NCBI GenBank assembly: GCA_900323505.1
Contig: OOIN01000036.1
Coordinates: forward strand, 248,001 to 312,000
Source: Ustilago trichophora
Taxonomy: Eukaryota > Basidiomycota > Ustilaginomycetes > Ustilaginales > Ustilaginaceae
Length of the DNA: 64,000 nt
Reading direction: 5' to 3'
The position numbers and the translations under genes are program-made. The notes beneath the pieces were generated by a model. It was given only the letters and a program-made list of their open reading frames with translations, had not been told where the DNA came from and searched no databases. Numbering within the stretch: position 1 is the stretch's first letter; each line of letters begins with the position of its first letter. Positions 41,456-52,537 of this stretch are shown here, piece after piece.

Positions 41456-44158
41456 CTATTCCTCTCCTTCGTCGACGAAAATCTCCCTGTACTTGTCCAA
41501 GATGGTCTCGACGGCGCGACACTGGAAGCTCATATCATGGATCTGGATGCCTCCACCGCCATTCGCCTGCCCCGATCCATCGTCATAGCCGCTTGGAGGG
41601 GGCGAAAGCAATGTCGGTCCAAAGACGATGGCCAAATTGCTCGCCGACATCTGATTCAAGTGCTCCAACGACTTGACCTTATCCAGATGACCCATCAGAT
41701 ACTTGAGCGTTGCATAGTTGGCATCGGGCAGCTCGTTGACCCGCTCGTGCAGCCGAATGTGTCTGAGTCTGTCATTGTCGATCTTGGCTGCTTCGATAAA
41801 GCCGCTGTACAGCTCGTGTGTCAACAGTGGTTCTGGCAGCTCGCGGAACCAAAGTTTGAGACAACCAGCTACAATGTTGATGTCCTGGATGGCTTCGTCG
41901 TTCATGAGATCTACTGTGGTCCAATCCGCATCGAACTTGGCTTTGAGCTTTTGCACTTTCGAGGTCGTACCCGAGAGACGGTAGATGCCCATGTTTTCGA
42001 TGCCAATTTCTTCGATGGCAAGAGTGCACTTTTCGAGAATGGGTGGCACTTCGACGTTGTCCCTGGCCATCTGCTCTGCTAGGTCGACACCAAAGATGGG
42101 ACGTTCGGATACGACAGAAGTGCGCGCTGTGGCGGCAGCAGCGTTGGCTTTGGAGGTGCCAGGCGTGTTGAGGAAGCCTTCTTCGTAGGGGCCTTCTCTG
42201 CGTGGGCCCTTGTAATCGCGACCGTGGGCGACCTGATAGTTGGTCATGTATTGCTTAAAGTCGGCACGGTTGTCAATCGTCTCTACAGCTCCTTTCAGGC
42301 CGCTGCTCGGCGCCACATCGGTTCCGACGGGTGAGATGGCCATACCATCGTTGAGAACGGTGCTTTCGAAGAGGAAGGCATAGCGAGCCAAGTGGTACTG
42401 TGTACCGTTGTCGATCTCTTCTGCGTTCTCCTTGAGCGTGCGTAGAATGCGAGGTAGTTGCAAGTTGAAATACTCCTGTCGGACGCCTTGTGTGCTGAGC
42501 ACCTCCCTGCGGAAGGCATCGCTTGCGCTGCTAGTCCTGGCTCGGATCTCTTCTTCTTGCTTGAGGATCTGCTGCGGATTCTTGTTCTTGAAGAGCAAAC
42601 CGCTTTTGCCGATAGCTTTTCCCAACGTGCGCTTCCCGCTGCTTCCACCACCACCAGTTCCAGACTGGATCTCTCCTGACTTGGCAGACTCGCCCGACTT
42701 GAGCAACAGCAACCGTTCCAGATCTTCTGCAGCAGTGTCGAATCTCCCTCTCGCCTTCTCCACACCCGCCTCGGCATCCTGGAGATTCTTCTCAAGCCGC
42801 ATACCCGTTTCTCTGGCCTGTTTACGACTCTTGTCGACCTCTTTGGCCAGGTTGCTGAGCTCGTCACTCATCTCGCTCAGCTTGGCGGCGAAGCGCAATC
42901 GGTTGTCGGCGAGTGTTTCGTGCGTCTTGACCATCGAGTGCCATGACTTGACGAAGGTACCTGCTTTTGCGTCGCTGAGCGAGTATGTCTCGAATGTGGA
43001 GCGTGCAAGCTTGGCCATACCTCGAGCGTACTCCTCTTCGATCACAGCGCGCTTCTTGAGGAAGGTAGAAGCCTCTCTTGCGGAAACCATGCTCTGCTTG
43101 ATACGGTCAAAGAGAAGGGGCATGCCACAGTCCATGTCGCAGAGGGAACGGAGGACGCCTTCGTCAAAGTTGGTGGGGACAATGTCTTCCATAGTTGGTC
43201 CGTTGTTGTTGGTCGACATGCTGGCTGCGGTGTTGCTGGCAGGCATGCTTGTCTCGGCAAAGCTGCTGGAGGTTGCGAGACCGGGAACGGTGGATGCGCT
43301 CTGGGTGCTGTGGCGGGCGTTGGAAGCGACTTCTGTGGAAGAGGCTGCGTTGGTGCCGACGTAACCTCTAGCATCTTCGTAAGTTGCATGTTCGGCGAGT
43401 GTTGGTGTTGCAAGGGCTGATGATGCTTCATACTGGTTGGCGGTGCGACTGTCTATGCGATCCAGATCTGGCATGTTGATAGCATCCGAGTAGAGTTGGT
43501 TCGCAGAAGGGTTCTCGTAGCCTGGAGGTGGGAGACGAGAAGAGGGAGAAGAAGAAGAAGGGAAAGAGTCAGCAAAGGTATGTCCAGGCGAGGCGAAGAT
43601 GGAGAGAAGTGTCGACCTACCTGTCGCCGAGACGTCTGAGAGTGCATCATTGTTGTGGAATTGTGCTTCATTTGACATGTCGGACTGATTGCCTGGCGAA
43701 GTGCCAAAGTGGGTGGATCCCAACACATGCGGGCTTAGAGTGGCATGATCGGCAGCACTGCTTCCGAGCCAGGCGCCTTCCTGAGCATTTGTGGTGTGAT
43801 AAGGCGAATTCATCTTTGGAGATTCTCGGGACACAGCCGAAGTGGAACCCAAGTGGAAAGCAGCTGGACCTTCGTAGGAAGAGCCAAAGTCGGGGTCAAG
43901 ATCGGAAGCTGCTCCTATGGGGCTCGTCGTAGTCTGAAGCGGAGCACCTCCGAACAAATCGACGGTTGAGACGTTGTTGAAGCCGGGAGAAGAGGTTGCA
44001 GCACCACTAGTGATGGGAGAGGAACGATCGTCGGAAGTGAGCCGATCGCGCGATGCTCTTGTTGCAAGAGAGGCGACTGAGCTTCGCAATTTGCTGCTGG
44101 ACAGGCTGGTGATGCTAGTGGTACGTTTGCGAAAGAAGTCGGGCGCCGACGGTGCCAT
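41456..44158 (-). CDS. F-BAR and RhoGAP domain protein (Rgd1-like)
   Basis: This protein is expected to bind curved plasma membrane and switch off a Rho GTPase. The start is MAPSAPDFFRKR (44158), 900 aa if unspliced. The first about 320 residues are Ser/Thr/Ala-rich and disordered. An F-BAR (FCH) domain begins at about 325 (FDEGVLRSLCDMDCGMPLLFDRI, ASTFLKKRAVIEEEYARGMAKLA) with a long coiled coil to about 590. RhoGAP follows at about 690-860 (FGVDLAEQM, VPPILEKC, the arginine finger in GIYRLSG, and AGCLKLWFRELPEPLLT, SNLAIVFGPTLL). A 99-bp stretch, 43620-43522, has all marks of an intron and is in frame; splicing would give 867 aa. A role in polarity or cytokinesis, alongside kinases such as the neighbouring PAK, is inference. 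Confidence 0.92.
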   Translation of the reverse strand: MAPSAPDFFRKRTTSITSLSSSKLRSSVASLATRASRDRLTSDDRSSPITSGAATSSPGFNNVSTVDLFGGAPLQTTTSPIGAASDLDPDFGSSYEGPAAFHLGSTSAVSRESPKMNSPYHTTNAQEGAWLGSSAADHATLSPHVLGSTHFGTSPGNQSDMSNEAQFHNNDALSDVSATGRSTLLSIFASPGHTFADSFPSSSSPSSRLPPPGYENPSANQLYSDAINMPDLDRIDSRTANQYEASSALATPTLAEHATYEDARGYVGTNAASSTEVASNARHSTQSASTVPGLATSSSFAETSMPASNTAASMSTNNNGPTMEDIVPTNFDEGVLRSLCDMDCGMPLLFDRIKQSMVSAREASTFLKKRAVIEEEYARGMAKLARSTFETYSLSDAKAGTFVKSWHSMVKTHETLADNRLRFAAKLSEMSDELSNLAKEVDKSRKQARETGMRLEKNLQDAEAGVEKARGRFDTAAEDLERLLLLKSGESAKSGEIQSGTGGGGSSGKRTLGKAIGKSGLLFKNKNPQQILKQEEEIRARTSSASDAFRREVLSTQGVRQEYFNLQLPRILRTLKENAEEIDNGTQYHLARYAFLFESTVLNDGMAISPVGTDVAPSSGLKGAVETIDNRADFKQYMTNYQVAHGRDYKGPRREGPYEEGFLNTPGTSKANAAAATARTSVVSERPIFGVDLAEQMARDNVEVPPILEKCTLAIEEIGIENMGIYRLSGTTSKVQKLKAKFDADWTTVDLMNDEAIQDINIVAGCLKLWFRELPEPLLTHELYSGFIEAAKIDNDRLRHIRLHERVNELPDANYATLKYLMGHLDKVKSLEHLNQMSASNLAIVFGPTLLSPPPSGYDDGSGQANGGGGIQIHDMSFQCRAVETILDKYREIFVDEGEE
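43522..43620 (-). other. In-frame optional intron in the F-BAR/RhoGAP gene
   Basis: On the coding strand it starts GTAGGT, has TTGCTGACT followed by a long pyrimidine tract, and ends CCTCCAG. It is exactly 33 codons long and phase 1 on both sides. Retained, it adds a Ser/Pro-rich insert; spliced, it joins ATG (Ala-Thr-Gly) to YENPSAN. Confidence 0.65.
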
Positions 44159-45285
44159 GGAATGCAGAGACGCTGCGAGGTGAGCCAAAACAAGAGAGCC
44201 GGGCCGAGGAGAGGATCAGATCAGATCAGATCGAGCACAATCTATCGTGACGGATCGGATGATCGTGGAGATGGAGAATCCAAATACCGTGCTTGAAGAT
44301 GAGGGTAAGGTGGGAGGGCCTGTGTGTCAATGAAGTCTGTGCGCCCGTGCACTGAGGTGTCGAGTCGGCCAACCACCTGTACTACGACGATTTACTAGAA
44401 CCAATGCTGTGTATCGACGTTGGAGGTGACGAAGCCCTCGAATGACCCTGCTAACCGCTCCCTGATGGTGAGCCGTGATGGGAGCCGTGGCTGTGATGAA
44501 GGGGGTTATCTTGATGCCGAAGCAATCGACAGAAGATGAAGAGAGGCAAATGGATCGAAAGACTGTCACGCCGAGAAAGAGGAATGCGACACAGCAGCAG
44601 CAGATTGCATCCACTCTCAAGGGTCCGAGCGCGCAGGACATTGAATTGTTAGGGTGCACGCGAGTTTGCAGGGCCCGCGTTCCCGCTTTCTTCGTTGGAC
44701 CGCTTTCTCTGAATTGAGACTCCAGTAAGTTACTGTAGAACGCACCTCTCTGCATCGCACAGTCAGGCAGGAACCAACCCGACAATGCCTGCAAACAGCT
44801 CCTCTTTCGACGGCGTGCAGCCACTTTTCCGAAACTCTTTTTCCATAACTCCATACTCTCCCCAGGTCAAAAATGCCTGCCATCGTGACAAAAGGCGGGA
44901 GGCTGATACCGAACGTCAACCACGCCACGGCGCCCAGTTGCTGTCACTGTCTCTGTCTGTCTTTCTGCTTCTCATTTGGCGGTCAAGTGGGCGTTTTGGG
45001 CGGTACTGCATCAGCCCTTTTGGCTTTTAGACTTGAAATCGGGGGTTCTTATCGAGTTCCCTTTGAAGCGTCGAAAATGCGTTTCTTCTTCTCGGTGTGG
45101 GCCGCGAATTCAATTCCCGCAGGCAACAGTGGGACTTGAATGCCCCACTTTCAAGCACAGATGAGATACGATGGACTTTCAAATACAAACTCGTTACAAG
45201 CCAATTGCTTCTCTGACTTGAACCAATCCGCTAGCCTGCATGCTGAATTTCAAAGAAAACACACCCATCTTGAATTTCAGCAAAT

Positions 45286-45294
45286 ACAAAGGGA
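45286..45294 (+). promoter_or_regulatory. Candidate pheromone response element (ACAAAGGGA)
   Basis: This is an exact match to the Prf1 binding site of Ustilago maydis, about 1.2 kb before a PAK kinase gene whose likely orthologue (Smu1) acts in mating. The match is suggestive only; a 9-mer can occur by chance in a window of this size. Confidence 0.3.
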
Positions 45295-45924
45295 CTCTTC
45301 CAAAAAGAAGCGGATAGGCAGCAGGCAGCAACGACGCGTCTTCGGTCAAACCGCTGCCAAGCTCAAATCCAGGGTACTCGCTGTTTGCCCCAAATCGTCC
45401 TTGTGCCCCACGCTGAGCGCTGCTATATCTAGTCAAAGTGTAGAATTGTGTCGGTGTGTCGGTGGTTCGGTGTGTGATATTGCAATAGAGACAGGCGATG
45501 CGCGAGAGGAAAGGCGCTCGCTCGGTCAGGAATGAAAGAAAGAAAGACAGGGTATGTCTTTGTTTTTTGAGATTTTATTTTTTTGGTACTTTTTGGTAGA
45601 TCCGCGCATGTGAGCACAGAGAGTCAGGGTGCGTGCACTGACACACACACTCTCTCTCACAGCGTTTGAGCCGAGAAAACGAGCAGACAGCCAGCGTGCT
45701 CGGTTGACACACCACAAAATGAGCGAGAAGCGGCCTTGGCGCCCAACAGACACAACCCAGACACCAGACACAGACACGTCCACCCAATCCACCAAATCCA
45801 CACCCTATCCTGTCCACCAGGTCGGACCCCTTCGATCTTGAGAGCTGTTTGCGTTGGTTTCATCGGTGCCCCTGCCATCCTCCAAAATTTGTTTCACACA
45901 GACACACCATCCATCCTTCCTTCC

Positions 45925-45928
<4 letters not shown>

Positions 45929-45965
<37 letters not shown>
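45929..45965 (+). repeat. (CT)n microsatellite in the presumed PAK leader
   Basis: This is a 37-nt uninterrupted CT repeat about 545 bp before the kinase start codon. Confidence 0.95.
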
Positions 45966-45967
<2 letters not shown>

Positions 45968-46509
45968 CAACACAAGTCTTGGTCTTGGTCTCGGTGCTCG
46001 TTTTCATTTCCAACTCGGGCCCTTGGCAACGCCTATCTTTCCCAACCCTCGACTCTTACACCGACTCTTTGCGCTTCCACCTTTTCATGCCCGCGCCCAT
46101 CCTGCCAAGGCGTCGAGATTGCCCTTCCGATATTAGCTCGGTGCTCCACTCGAGCTTCCTCTCTTAGCTCCTCCATCTCATCCTCCTTCGTGGAAGGAGT
46201 GTAGACACGCAAAGAAGCCAAAGCTGCTGTACAGCTCTCTCCTCGACCCGTCGGATCAACTCAGCGTCTCCTTGCGCTCTTTCTCGTCAGCAACAACACG
46301 AGGCGCGCCATCCTTGCCATCACTGCCGTCGAATCAACGCACGAAAGACCAGAAAATCGCGATAGCATAAGGACGTACAGCCGACCAACGCCAATAGCTT
46401 TTTCCTGTGGCCCTGCTCTGTTTGACCTCGAAGGTTGCATCAGCTCCCTTATCCTGCCAACCAACTGTCTTGAAACCGCGGCTAGACTCGCAAAGCAATC
46501 GTCTCCAAC

Positions 46510-49077
46510 ATGCATCAATCACCCAAACGCTCGGTGATCAAGCACCCTCACGATTTCCAGGGCGCACAGGTCATGCCACGCAGTGCAGATGCCCTCGCCG
46601 AAGCCGCTGGTAGGCCAACTCTGGCTTCTGCTTACTCGCATCCCGATCCTTCCGCAGCTACGCCCAATTACCTCAAGGGTGTCGAAGGTATCGGAGCCAC
46701 CGATGGCGCCTTCGCAGGACTCGCGGGCAGTTTCGACTTTGCCGATATGAATCTCGTTCCACAACGCAGTGCCCCTGCTCCTCCTAGCAGCATGGGCTCA
46801 GGTTCCACGTTCCGTCAAGGTGCATCTCCTTCCACATCTGCTTCGCCCACCTCGACTTCCGCCTCTACTTTTCCAAATGCCTCGTCCTCCGCCTCTCGGT
46901 CTGCCAGCTCAGCCGGAGCCTATCGTCCCAAACCCACCATCAACACCACCGTCAACGCGCACCCAGGTCCCAGGTCCGGTTTGCCAGCACAGACTGGTCT
47001 TCCCTTCAGTGTCTCGGGGCTTTCCACCAATCCACCAGCCGCATCGCCCCAGACTGGACCCAACTCCGCGGTGCCATGGTCCTCTCAAAATCCAGCTGCT
47101 TCCGGCTCGAGCGCGCCTTTCCCCCCGCGGCCTGTCCGATCCAACACTTCAGGTCCCGAGGCATTCCACACCGTCTCTACCGTCAGCGCCTCACAGCACG
47201 TGGCACCTGTCATGGCACAGCGCTCGCATTCCAGCATCGGTCCTCAGCAGCACCAGATGATGGGCTCTCCCAACTTGGGTCAGTCTTCGCCCACGCTTGA
47301 GGGCGAAGGAACACCATCTCTCACAACACAGAGCCAATTCGTTCACAGCACCCGGGATCGCGAAAGGAGTCGCGACGGTAGCGCAACCCCCGGAGGAAGG
47401 AATACGTTCAAGAGCGTCTTTGGCGGCTTTGTCAACTCGATGAGCGATGTTTTTTCGGCTCAGAAGAAGATCGAGATTTCGACGCCGTACGACCCAGTCC
47501 ATCTGACCCATGTGGGTTTCAACTCGGATACGGGCGAATTCACAGGTCTTCCCAAAGAATGGCAGCAACTGTTGCAGGAATCGGGTATCTCGCGTCAGGA
47601 TCAGGAAGCCAACCCGCAGGCGGTCATGGACATCGTCGCCTTCTACCAGGATGCAACCAAGAGCGATGGCGACACCGACGTGTGGAAGAAGATGGGTCGA
47701 GCCAAGGGCAACAACGCTCCTGGCACACCGCGTACCGACACCAGCAGCGACGATGGCTTCAAAGGCGCACCACAACAGATTCTGTACGAGAAGCCTCGAG
47801 CTGCTCCTGCACCGCCTGGAGGATTGCACGCCAAGAGAACAGGCGAGATTAGCAGCCCTGACCTGCGACAAGCTCCTGCTTCGGCTAGCAGCTCGGCTGA
47901 GACGCTGCTCAAGCCATCGCGCCCTGCGCCAGCTCCTGCCGCTCCGTCAAAGACAGGCTCGCCGTCTCTCGGCTCCAAGCCCAGCGCGGCCCCCCGCGTA
48001 CCCGATACCTCTGCCACCTCTTCGGCTAAGGCATCGGCTGATGGTGATGTTGTTGCTGTTGCCGGCTCTGCTGCCGCCAATGGTGTATCTATACCATCTG
48101 CATCTTCCTCTGCTTCGGCAGCAAACAAGAATGTCAAAGGACCCGGAGCTGTACCACGCCGACGCGAGACCAAGAAGAGCACCATCAAGGATTCCGACGT
48201 CATCGCCAAGCTGCAGGCCATCTGCACCGACGCCGACCCGACCAAGCTGTACCGCAGCCTCCAGAAGATCGGCCAGGGCGCCAGCGGTGGTGTGTTTACA
48301 GCCTATCAGGTGGGCACCAACGTGTCGGTGGCCATCAAGCAGATGAACCTGGAACAGCAACCCAAGAAGGATCTCATCATCAACGAAATTCTTGTCATGA
48401 AGGAGTCACGTCATCGCAACATTGTCAACTTTATCGACTCGTTCCTGTTCAAGGGCGACTTGTGGGTGGTGATGGAGTACATGGAGGGCGGCAGTCTCAC
48501 CGATGTGGTGACGTGCAACATCATGACCGAGGGTCAAATCGCGGCTGTCAGTCGCGAGGTTCTCGAAGGTCTGCGACACTTACACGAGCACGGTGTGATT
48601 CACCGTGACATCAAGTCGGACAACGTGTTGCTCAGCCTGCAAGGAGACATCAAGTTGACCGATTTTGGTTTCTGCGCCCAGATCGGCGAGTCGCAGGCCA
48701 AGCGCACCACCATGGTCGGCACACCGTACTGGATGGCACCCGAGGTGGTGACGCGCAAAGAATACGGGCCCAAGGTCGACATCTGGAGTCTGGGTATCAT
48801 GTGTATCGAGATGGTCGAGGGCGAACCGCCCTACCTCAACGAGAATCCGCTGCGTGCGCTATACCTGATTGCCACCAACGGCACACCCAAGATCAACAAC
48901 CCCGAAAACCTTTCCAATACGTTCAAGGACTTCCTCAAGACGAGTCTGGACGTGGATGCCGAGCGACGACCAGATGCAGTGGGCATGCTTGCGCATCCAT
49001 TCCTGAAGCGATCCGAGAGTCTGAGGACGTTGGCGCCGCTGATCAAGGCCGCACGCGAACAGACGCGCAAGTCTTGA
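46510..49077 (+). CDS. smu1: p21-activated (Ste20/PAK) protein kinase, Smu1-like, 855 aa
   Basis: A Ser/Thr kinase activated by Cdc42/Rac that feeds MAP-kinase and polarity pathways. Single exon starting MHQSPKRSVIKH. The first about 300 residues are Ser/Pro/Ala-rich. The CRIB motif is at about 322-336 (ISTPYDPVHLTHVGF) and its extension continues to PKEWQQLLQESGI. A long disordered linker leads to the kinase domain at about 578-850: glycine loop KIGQGASGGVF, VAIK lysine, HRDIKSDN at about 698, DFGFCAQI, and the PAK activation segment RTTMVGTPYWMAPE. No PH domain is visible, which separates it from Cla4 and points to the Ste20/Smu1 branch. The orthologue assignment is by architecture, not alignment. 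Confidence 0.9.
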   Translation: MHQSPKRSVIKHPHDFQGAQVMPRSADALAEAAGRPTLASAYSHPDPSAATPNYLKGVEGIGATDGAFAGLAGSFDFADMNLVPQRSAPAPPSSMGSGSTFRQGASPSTSASPTSTSASTFPNASSSASRSASSAGAYRPKPTINTTVNAHPGPRSGLPAQTGLPFSVSGLSTNPPAASPQTGPNSAVPWSSQNPAASGSSAPFPPRPVRSNTSGPEAFHTVSTVSASQHVAPVMAQRSHSSIGPQQHQMMGSPNLGQSSPTLEGEGTPSLTTQSQFVHSTRDRERSRDGSATPGGRNTFKSVFGGFVNSMSDVFSAQKKIEISTPYDPVHLTHVGFNSDTGEFTGLPKEWQQLLQESGISRQDQEANPQAVMDIVAFYQDATKSDGDTDVWKKMGRAKGNNAPGTPRTDTSSDDGFKGAPQQILYEKPRAAPAPPGGLHAKRTGEISSPDLRQAPASASSSAETLLKPSRPAPAPAAPSKTGSPSLGSKPSAAPRVPDTSATSSAKASADGDVVAVAGSAAANGVSIPSASSSASAANKNVKGPGAVPRRRETKKSTIKDSDVIAKLQAICTDADPTKLYRSLQKIGQGASGGVFTAYQVGTNVSVAIKQMNLEQQPKKDLIINEILVMKESRHRNIVNFIDSFLFKGDLWVVMEYMEGGSLTDVVTCNIMTEGQIAAVSREVLEGLRHLHEHGVIHRDIKSDNVLLSLQGDIKLTDFGFCAQIGESQAKRTTMVGTPYWMAPEVVTRKEYGPKVDIWSLGIMCIEMVEGEPPYLNENPLRALYLIATNGTPKINNPENLSNTFKDFLKTSLDVDAERRPDAVGMLAHPFLKRSESLRTLAPLIKAAREQTRKS

Positions 49078-50383
49078 GCATCGTAAAAGAGGTTTCGGTA
49101 TTTGTTTTTTGCTTCATCTTTCGGGTTGCATAAGGTCACGAGCGGCATCCACCCTTATTTTTTGGTCGACATCATGGCACAGATCATATTTACAGTAGAA
49201 GGACAATGGCATACACTTTTTTCGCGTCAACGCTGCGGGAACTGCTCCGTGTTCGAGGCTGTAATGAGTCTGTCTGATATGTGCTCATGAAACGAGAAGG
49301 CGTACATGAGGCATGCGGACAACAAAGCTCCGTCTTGGATAATGATGATGAAGGCGATGCCGGCAGTTGAGCGTCAAGTGCGATCAATGACTCGAGGGCA
49401 GCAGCTTTTGCACACAAAAAGGCCCGAGATGCTTACACGATGTTGTTGCGAAGCTGATTGATTCATGGCTACCCAACCACAGTCGGCTTCATCGACGAAA
49501 GTGGTGAGGGACCCTGTATGCAGGCTAACGAGAAGAACGACGCAACAGCGTGAATACAAGCTGATAAGGCTTTTTGGATTGCCGGGTGGTCCATTGAAAG
49601 GTGAAGCTCAAATCAAGAACGGTTGTGATTTGTATCGATGAGTACAAAGTCAGAGATTATCTTTGAGATTGCCGCTGCAAAACAGAAATACAAAATTAAA
49701 GCTCATGCATTTCAACGGGTGTGACTACTAGAGTGAAATGTCTTGGTGGTGGGGGAAAGTGAGAAGAAAAGAGAAGCCAAACGAGTCACACGCTCTGTGC
49801 TCTCACCAAATACCGCTGACGAGATTATCAAATGACACAGCTCTCGAGAGGCGAAGTCAAGAAGAACTCAACTCACACACAACTACAGTCGTACTGACTC
49901 GGTTCGGTTGCGCCACCCAAAAAAACAACCATGTTCTCGCACACACTTCTCTGCTGTGCTGGTTTCCCACGACGGTTGTTCTGCCTTCGCTTAACACAGC
50001 GGTCCGTAGCCGTTGCCTGTTCATTGCTTCTTCTTCTCACCCCACCCGTTTACACAGTTGCGCTGTTACTGTAACTACCCTCCAAGTCGCCGCCAAGCGT
50101 ATCCTTGCAAGCCTACAACTTCAGCTTCCATCTTGATCCTATTCTTTCCACCACCACCATTGTCTTCCATCCACATACTATTGTCACCTCTTCAGCCGTG
50201 GTGACTTGAATACCCCTCACCATCTCGTCTCTGGCCCTTCAGCGGCTCGTTCCTGCAGCATCTAGGCTCGCTCCCTTAAGTATACAACGGTTTTACCTCG
50301 CAAAGTTCTCGATCCCGTATCGCAAGTACACAACTGCTGCGTCCACATCAACAATCTCAACCAGCACCAGCGTCTTTACCACA
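49078..50383. other. Region between PAK 3' end and the tryptophan synthase start
   Basis: 1.3 kb in tandem orientation. The first part is AT-rich 3' UTR-like sequence; the last about 450 bp before 50384 are pyrimidine-rich leader. No gene is supported. Confidence 0.5.
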
Positions 50384-52537
50384 ATGACCGACCAGATCAA
50401 GGCCACTTTCGCCGCAAAGGCAGCCAAGAACGAGGCCGTTTTTGTCAGCTTCGTCACGGCCGGTTTCCCAACCAAGGATGACACCGTTGAGGTTCTTCTC
50501 GCCCTCGAGGAGGGTGGTGCCGATGTCATTGAGCTCGGTGTCCCCTTCTCTGATCCTCAGGCCGATGGTCCCGCTATCCAGGAGAGCAATCAAGTCGCAT
50601 TGGAACAGGGTGTCGGCTATACTCAATGTCTCGATTACATTCGCCAGGCACGCTCAAGAGGTCTCAAGGCGCCCGTCCTGCTCATGGGTTACTACAACCC
50701 CACCCTTGCTTACGGTGAGGACAAGGCGGTCCACGACGCCAAGGCTGCCGGTGCCAACGGTTTCATCATGGTCGATCTGCCACCTGAGGAGGCTGCTGAC
50801 TTCCGTGCCTCGTGTACCAAGTACGGTCTCTCGTACGTCCCCCTCATCGCACCTTCCACCTCGACGCAGCGTATCAAGCACCTTGCTTCTCTTGCCGACT
50901 CGTTCATCTACGTCGTCTCCAAGATGGGCACCACCGGTGCCACCACCACTGTGTCCAGCTCCCTTCCCGATCTCATCTCCAAAATTCGCAGCATCACCCC
51001 CATCCCGCTCGCCGTCGGCTTCGGTGTCTCTACACGTGAGCACTTTATCGAGGTCGGTGAGCACGCAGATGGTGTCGTCATCGGTAGCAAGTTGGTAGCC
51101 AAGCTCAAGGAGGCTCCTGCCAACACTGCTGCTCGTGTCGAGGCCGCTCGTAACTACTGTGCCGAGATCACTGGCAAGAACGAAGGCGGTATTCAGCGCA
51201 AGCAGCCTCTCAACATCAAGCAGGTTATGGACCAGCCCGACTCGGTCCCGATCCCCAAGGTTGATGGTGTCGTCAGCGCTGCCAGGCCACCCGTCCCTGG
51301 TCTCGACATCATTGTCGATGCCGAAGGCAAGGTGCGTCCTCCTCGCTTCGGCAAGTTCGGTGGTCAGTACATCCCTGAAGCCCTCTTCGACGCCCACCAG
51401 GAGCTCGAGAAGGCCTACCTCGATGCGCTTAAGGATCCCGAGTTCTGGAAGGAGTTTGAGAGCTACTACGAGTACATTGGCCGCCCCTCGGAGCTTTACC
51501 CCGCTGACCGCATGACTGAGGCTGCCGGCGGTGCTCAGATCTGGTTCAAGCGCGAGGACCTCAACCACACTGGCTCGCACAAGATCAACAACGCCGTCGG
51601 CCAAATCCTGCTCGCCCGTCGATTGGGCAAGACCCGTATCATTGCCGAGACCGGTGCTGGTCAGCACGGTGTCGCCACTGCCACGGCCTGTGCCAAGTTT
51701 GGCATGGAGTGCGTCGTCTACATGGGTGCCGAAGATGTTCGTCGTCAGTCGCTCAACGCTTTCCGCATGAAGATGCTCGGAGCCAAGGTGGTGGCCGTAG
51801 AGAGCGGTAGCAAGACGCTCAAGGATGCCATCAACGAGGCTAACAGGGACTGGGTCACCAATTTGCATAACACACATTACATTGTCGGCTCGGCCATTGG
51901 CCCTCATCCTTTCCCCTCGATCGTGCGTGACTTCCAGTCCATCATCGGCAAGGAGGTCAAGCAGCAGCTGCACGAGAAGAAGGGCAAGCTCCCCGATGCC
52001 GTCATCGCATGTGTTGGTGGTGGTTCGAATGCCATCGGTATCTTCCACCCCTTCGTCCAGGACAAGTCTGTCCGTCTCATCGGTGTTGAAGCCGGTGGTG
52101 ACGGTATCGACACTCCTCGCCACTCTGCTACCCTCAGCAAGGGTACTCCTGGTGTTCTTCACGGTGTCCGCACCTACTTGCTCCAGGACGAGTTCGGACA
52201 GATTACCGAGACCCACTCGATCAGCGCCGGTCTCGATTACCCCGGTGTCGGCCCCGAGCACTCGTTCCTCAAGGACTCGGGCCGTGCCGAGTACACGGTT
52301 GCCACTGACGAAGAGGCTTTGCGTGGCTTCAAGCTGTGCACCGAGCTTGAGGGTATCATCCCCGCGCTCGAGACCAGTCACGCCCTCTGGTCCGCCTTCC
52401 ACATTGCTCAGAAGATGGGCAAGGACCAGGACATTGTTGTCTCGCTCAGTGGTCGTGGTGACAAGGATGTCGAGCAGATCGCCAACGCTATTGCCAACGG
52501 TGGCTGGGGAGAGCGTCTCGGTTGGAACATCGCCTAA
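50384..52537 (+). CDS. TRP5: Bifunctional tryptophan synthase (alpha-beta fusion), 717 aa
   Basis: This enzyme catalyses the last two steps of tryptophan synthesis. The alpha domain splits indole-glycerol phosphate and the beta domain joins indole to serine. The alpha domain is residues about 1-260 with catalytic E50 and D61 in [18 protein letters not shown] linker of about 50 residues follows, then the beta domain from about 315 ([13 protein letters not shown]). The PLP lysine is K400 in [10 protein letters not shown], followed by [12 protein letters not shown] and the phosphate-binding GGGSNAIG loop. Alpha-first order and length match fungal enzymes. Single exon with strong codon bias, which also opens a spurious 688-codon antisense frame. 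The leader is long and pyrimidine-rich. Confidence 0.98.
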   Translation: MTDQIKATFAAKAAKNEAVFVSFVTAGFPTKDDTVEVLLALEEGGADVIELGVPFSDPQADGPAIQESNQVALEQGVGYTQCLDYIRQARSRGLKAPVLLMGYYNPTLAYGEDKAVHDAKAAGANGFIMVDLPPEEAADFRASCTKYGLSYVPLIAPSTSTQRIKHLASLADSFIYVVSKMGTTGATTTVSSSLPDLISKIRSITPIPLAVGFGVSTREHFIEVGEHADGVVIGSKLVAKLKEAPANTAARVEAARNYCAEITGKNEGGIQRKQPLNIKQVMDQPDSVPIPKVDGVVSAARPPVPGLDIIVDAEGKVRPPRFGKFGGQYIPEALFDAHQELEKAYLDALKDPEFWKEFESYYEYIGRPSELYPADRMTEAAGGAQIWFKREDLNHTGSHKINNAVGQILLARRLGKTRIIAETGAGQHGVATATACAKFGMECVVYMGAEDVRRQSLNAFRMKMLGAKVVAVESGSKTLKDAINEANRDWVTNLHNTHYIVGSAIGPHPFPSIVRDFQSIIGKEVKQQLHEKKGKLPDAVIACVGGGSNAIGIFHPFVQDKSVRLIGVEAGGDGIDTPRHSATLSKGTPGVLHGVRTYLLQDEFGQITETHSISAGLDYPGVGPEHSFLKDSGRAEYTVATDEEALRGFKLCTELEGIIPALETSHALWSAFHIAQKMGKDQDIVVSLSGRGDKDVEQIANAIANGGWGERLGWNIA

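Larger units (their letters stand above)
44159..46509. other. Divergent region between the RhoGAP and PAK genes
   Basis: This is 2.35 kb with AGATC repeats next to the RhoGAP start (about 44216-44234), an ACAAAGGGA motif (45286-45294) and a 37-nt CT tract (45929-45965). Pyrimidine-rich leader DNA lies before the PAK start. Small frames on both strands are unsupported. Confidence 0.55.
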
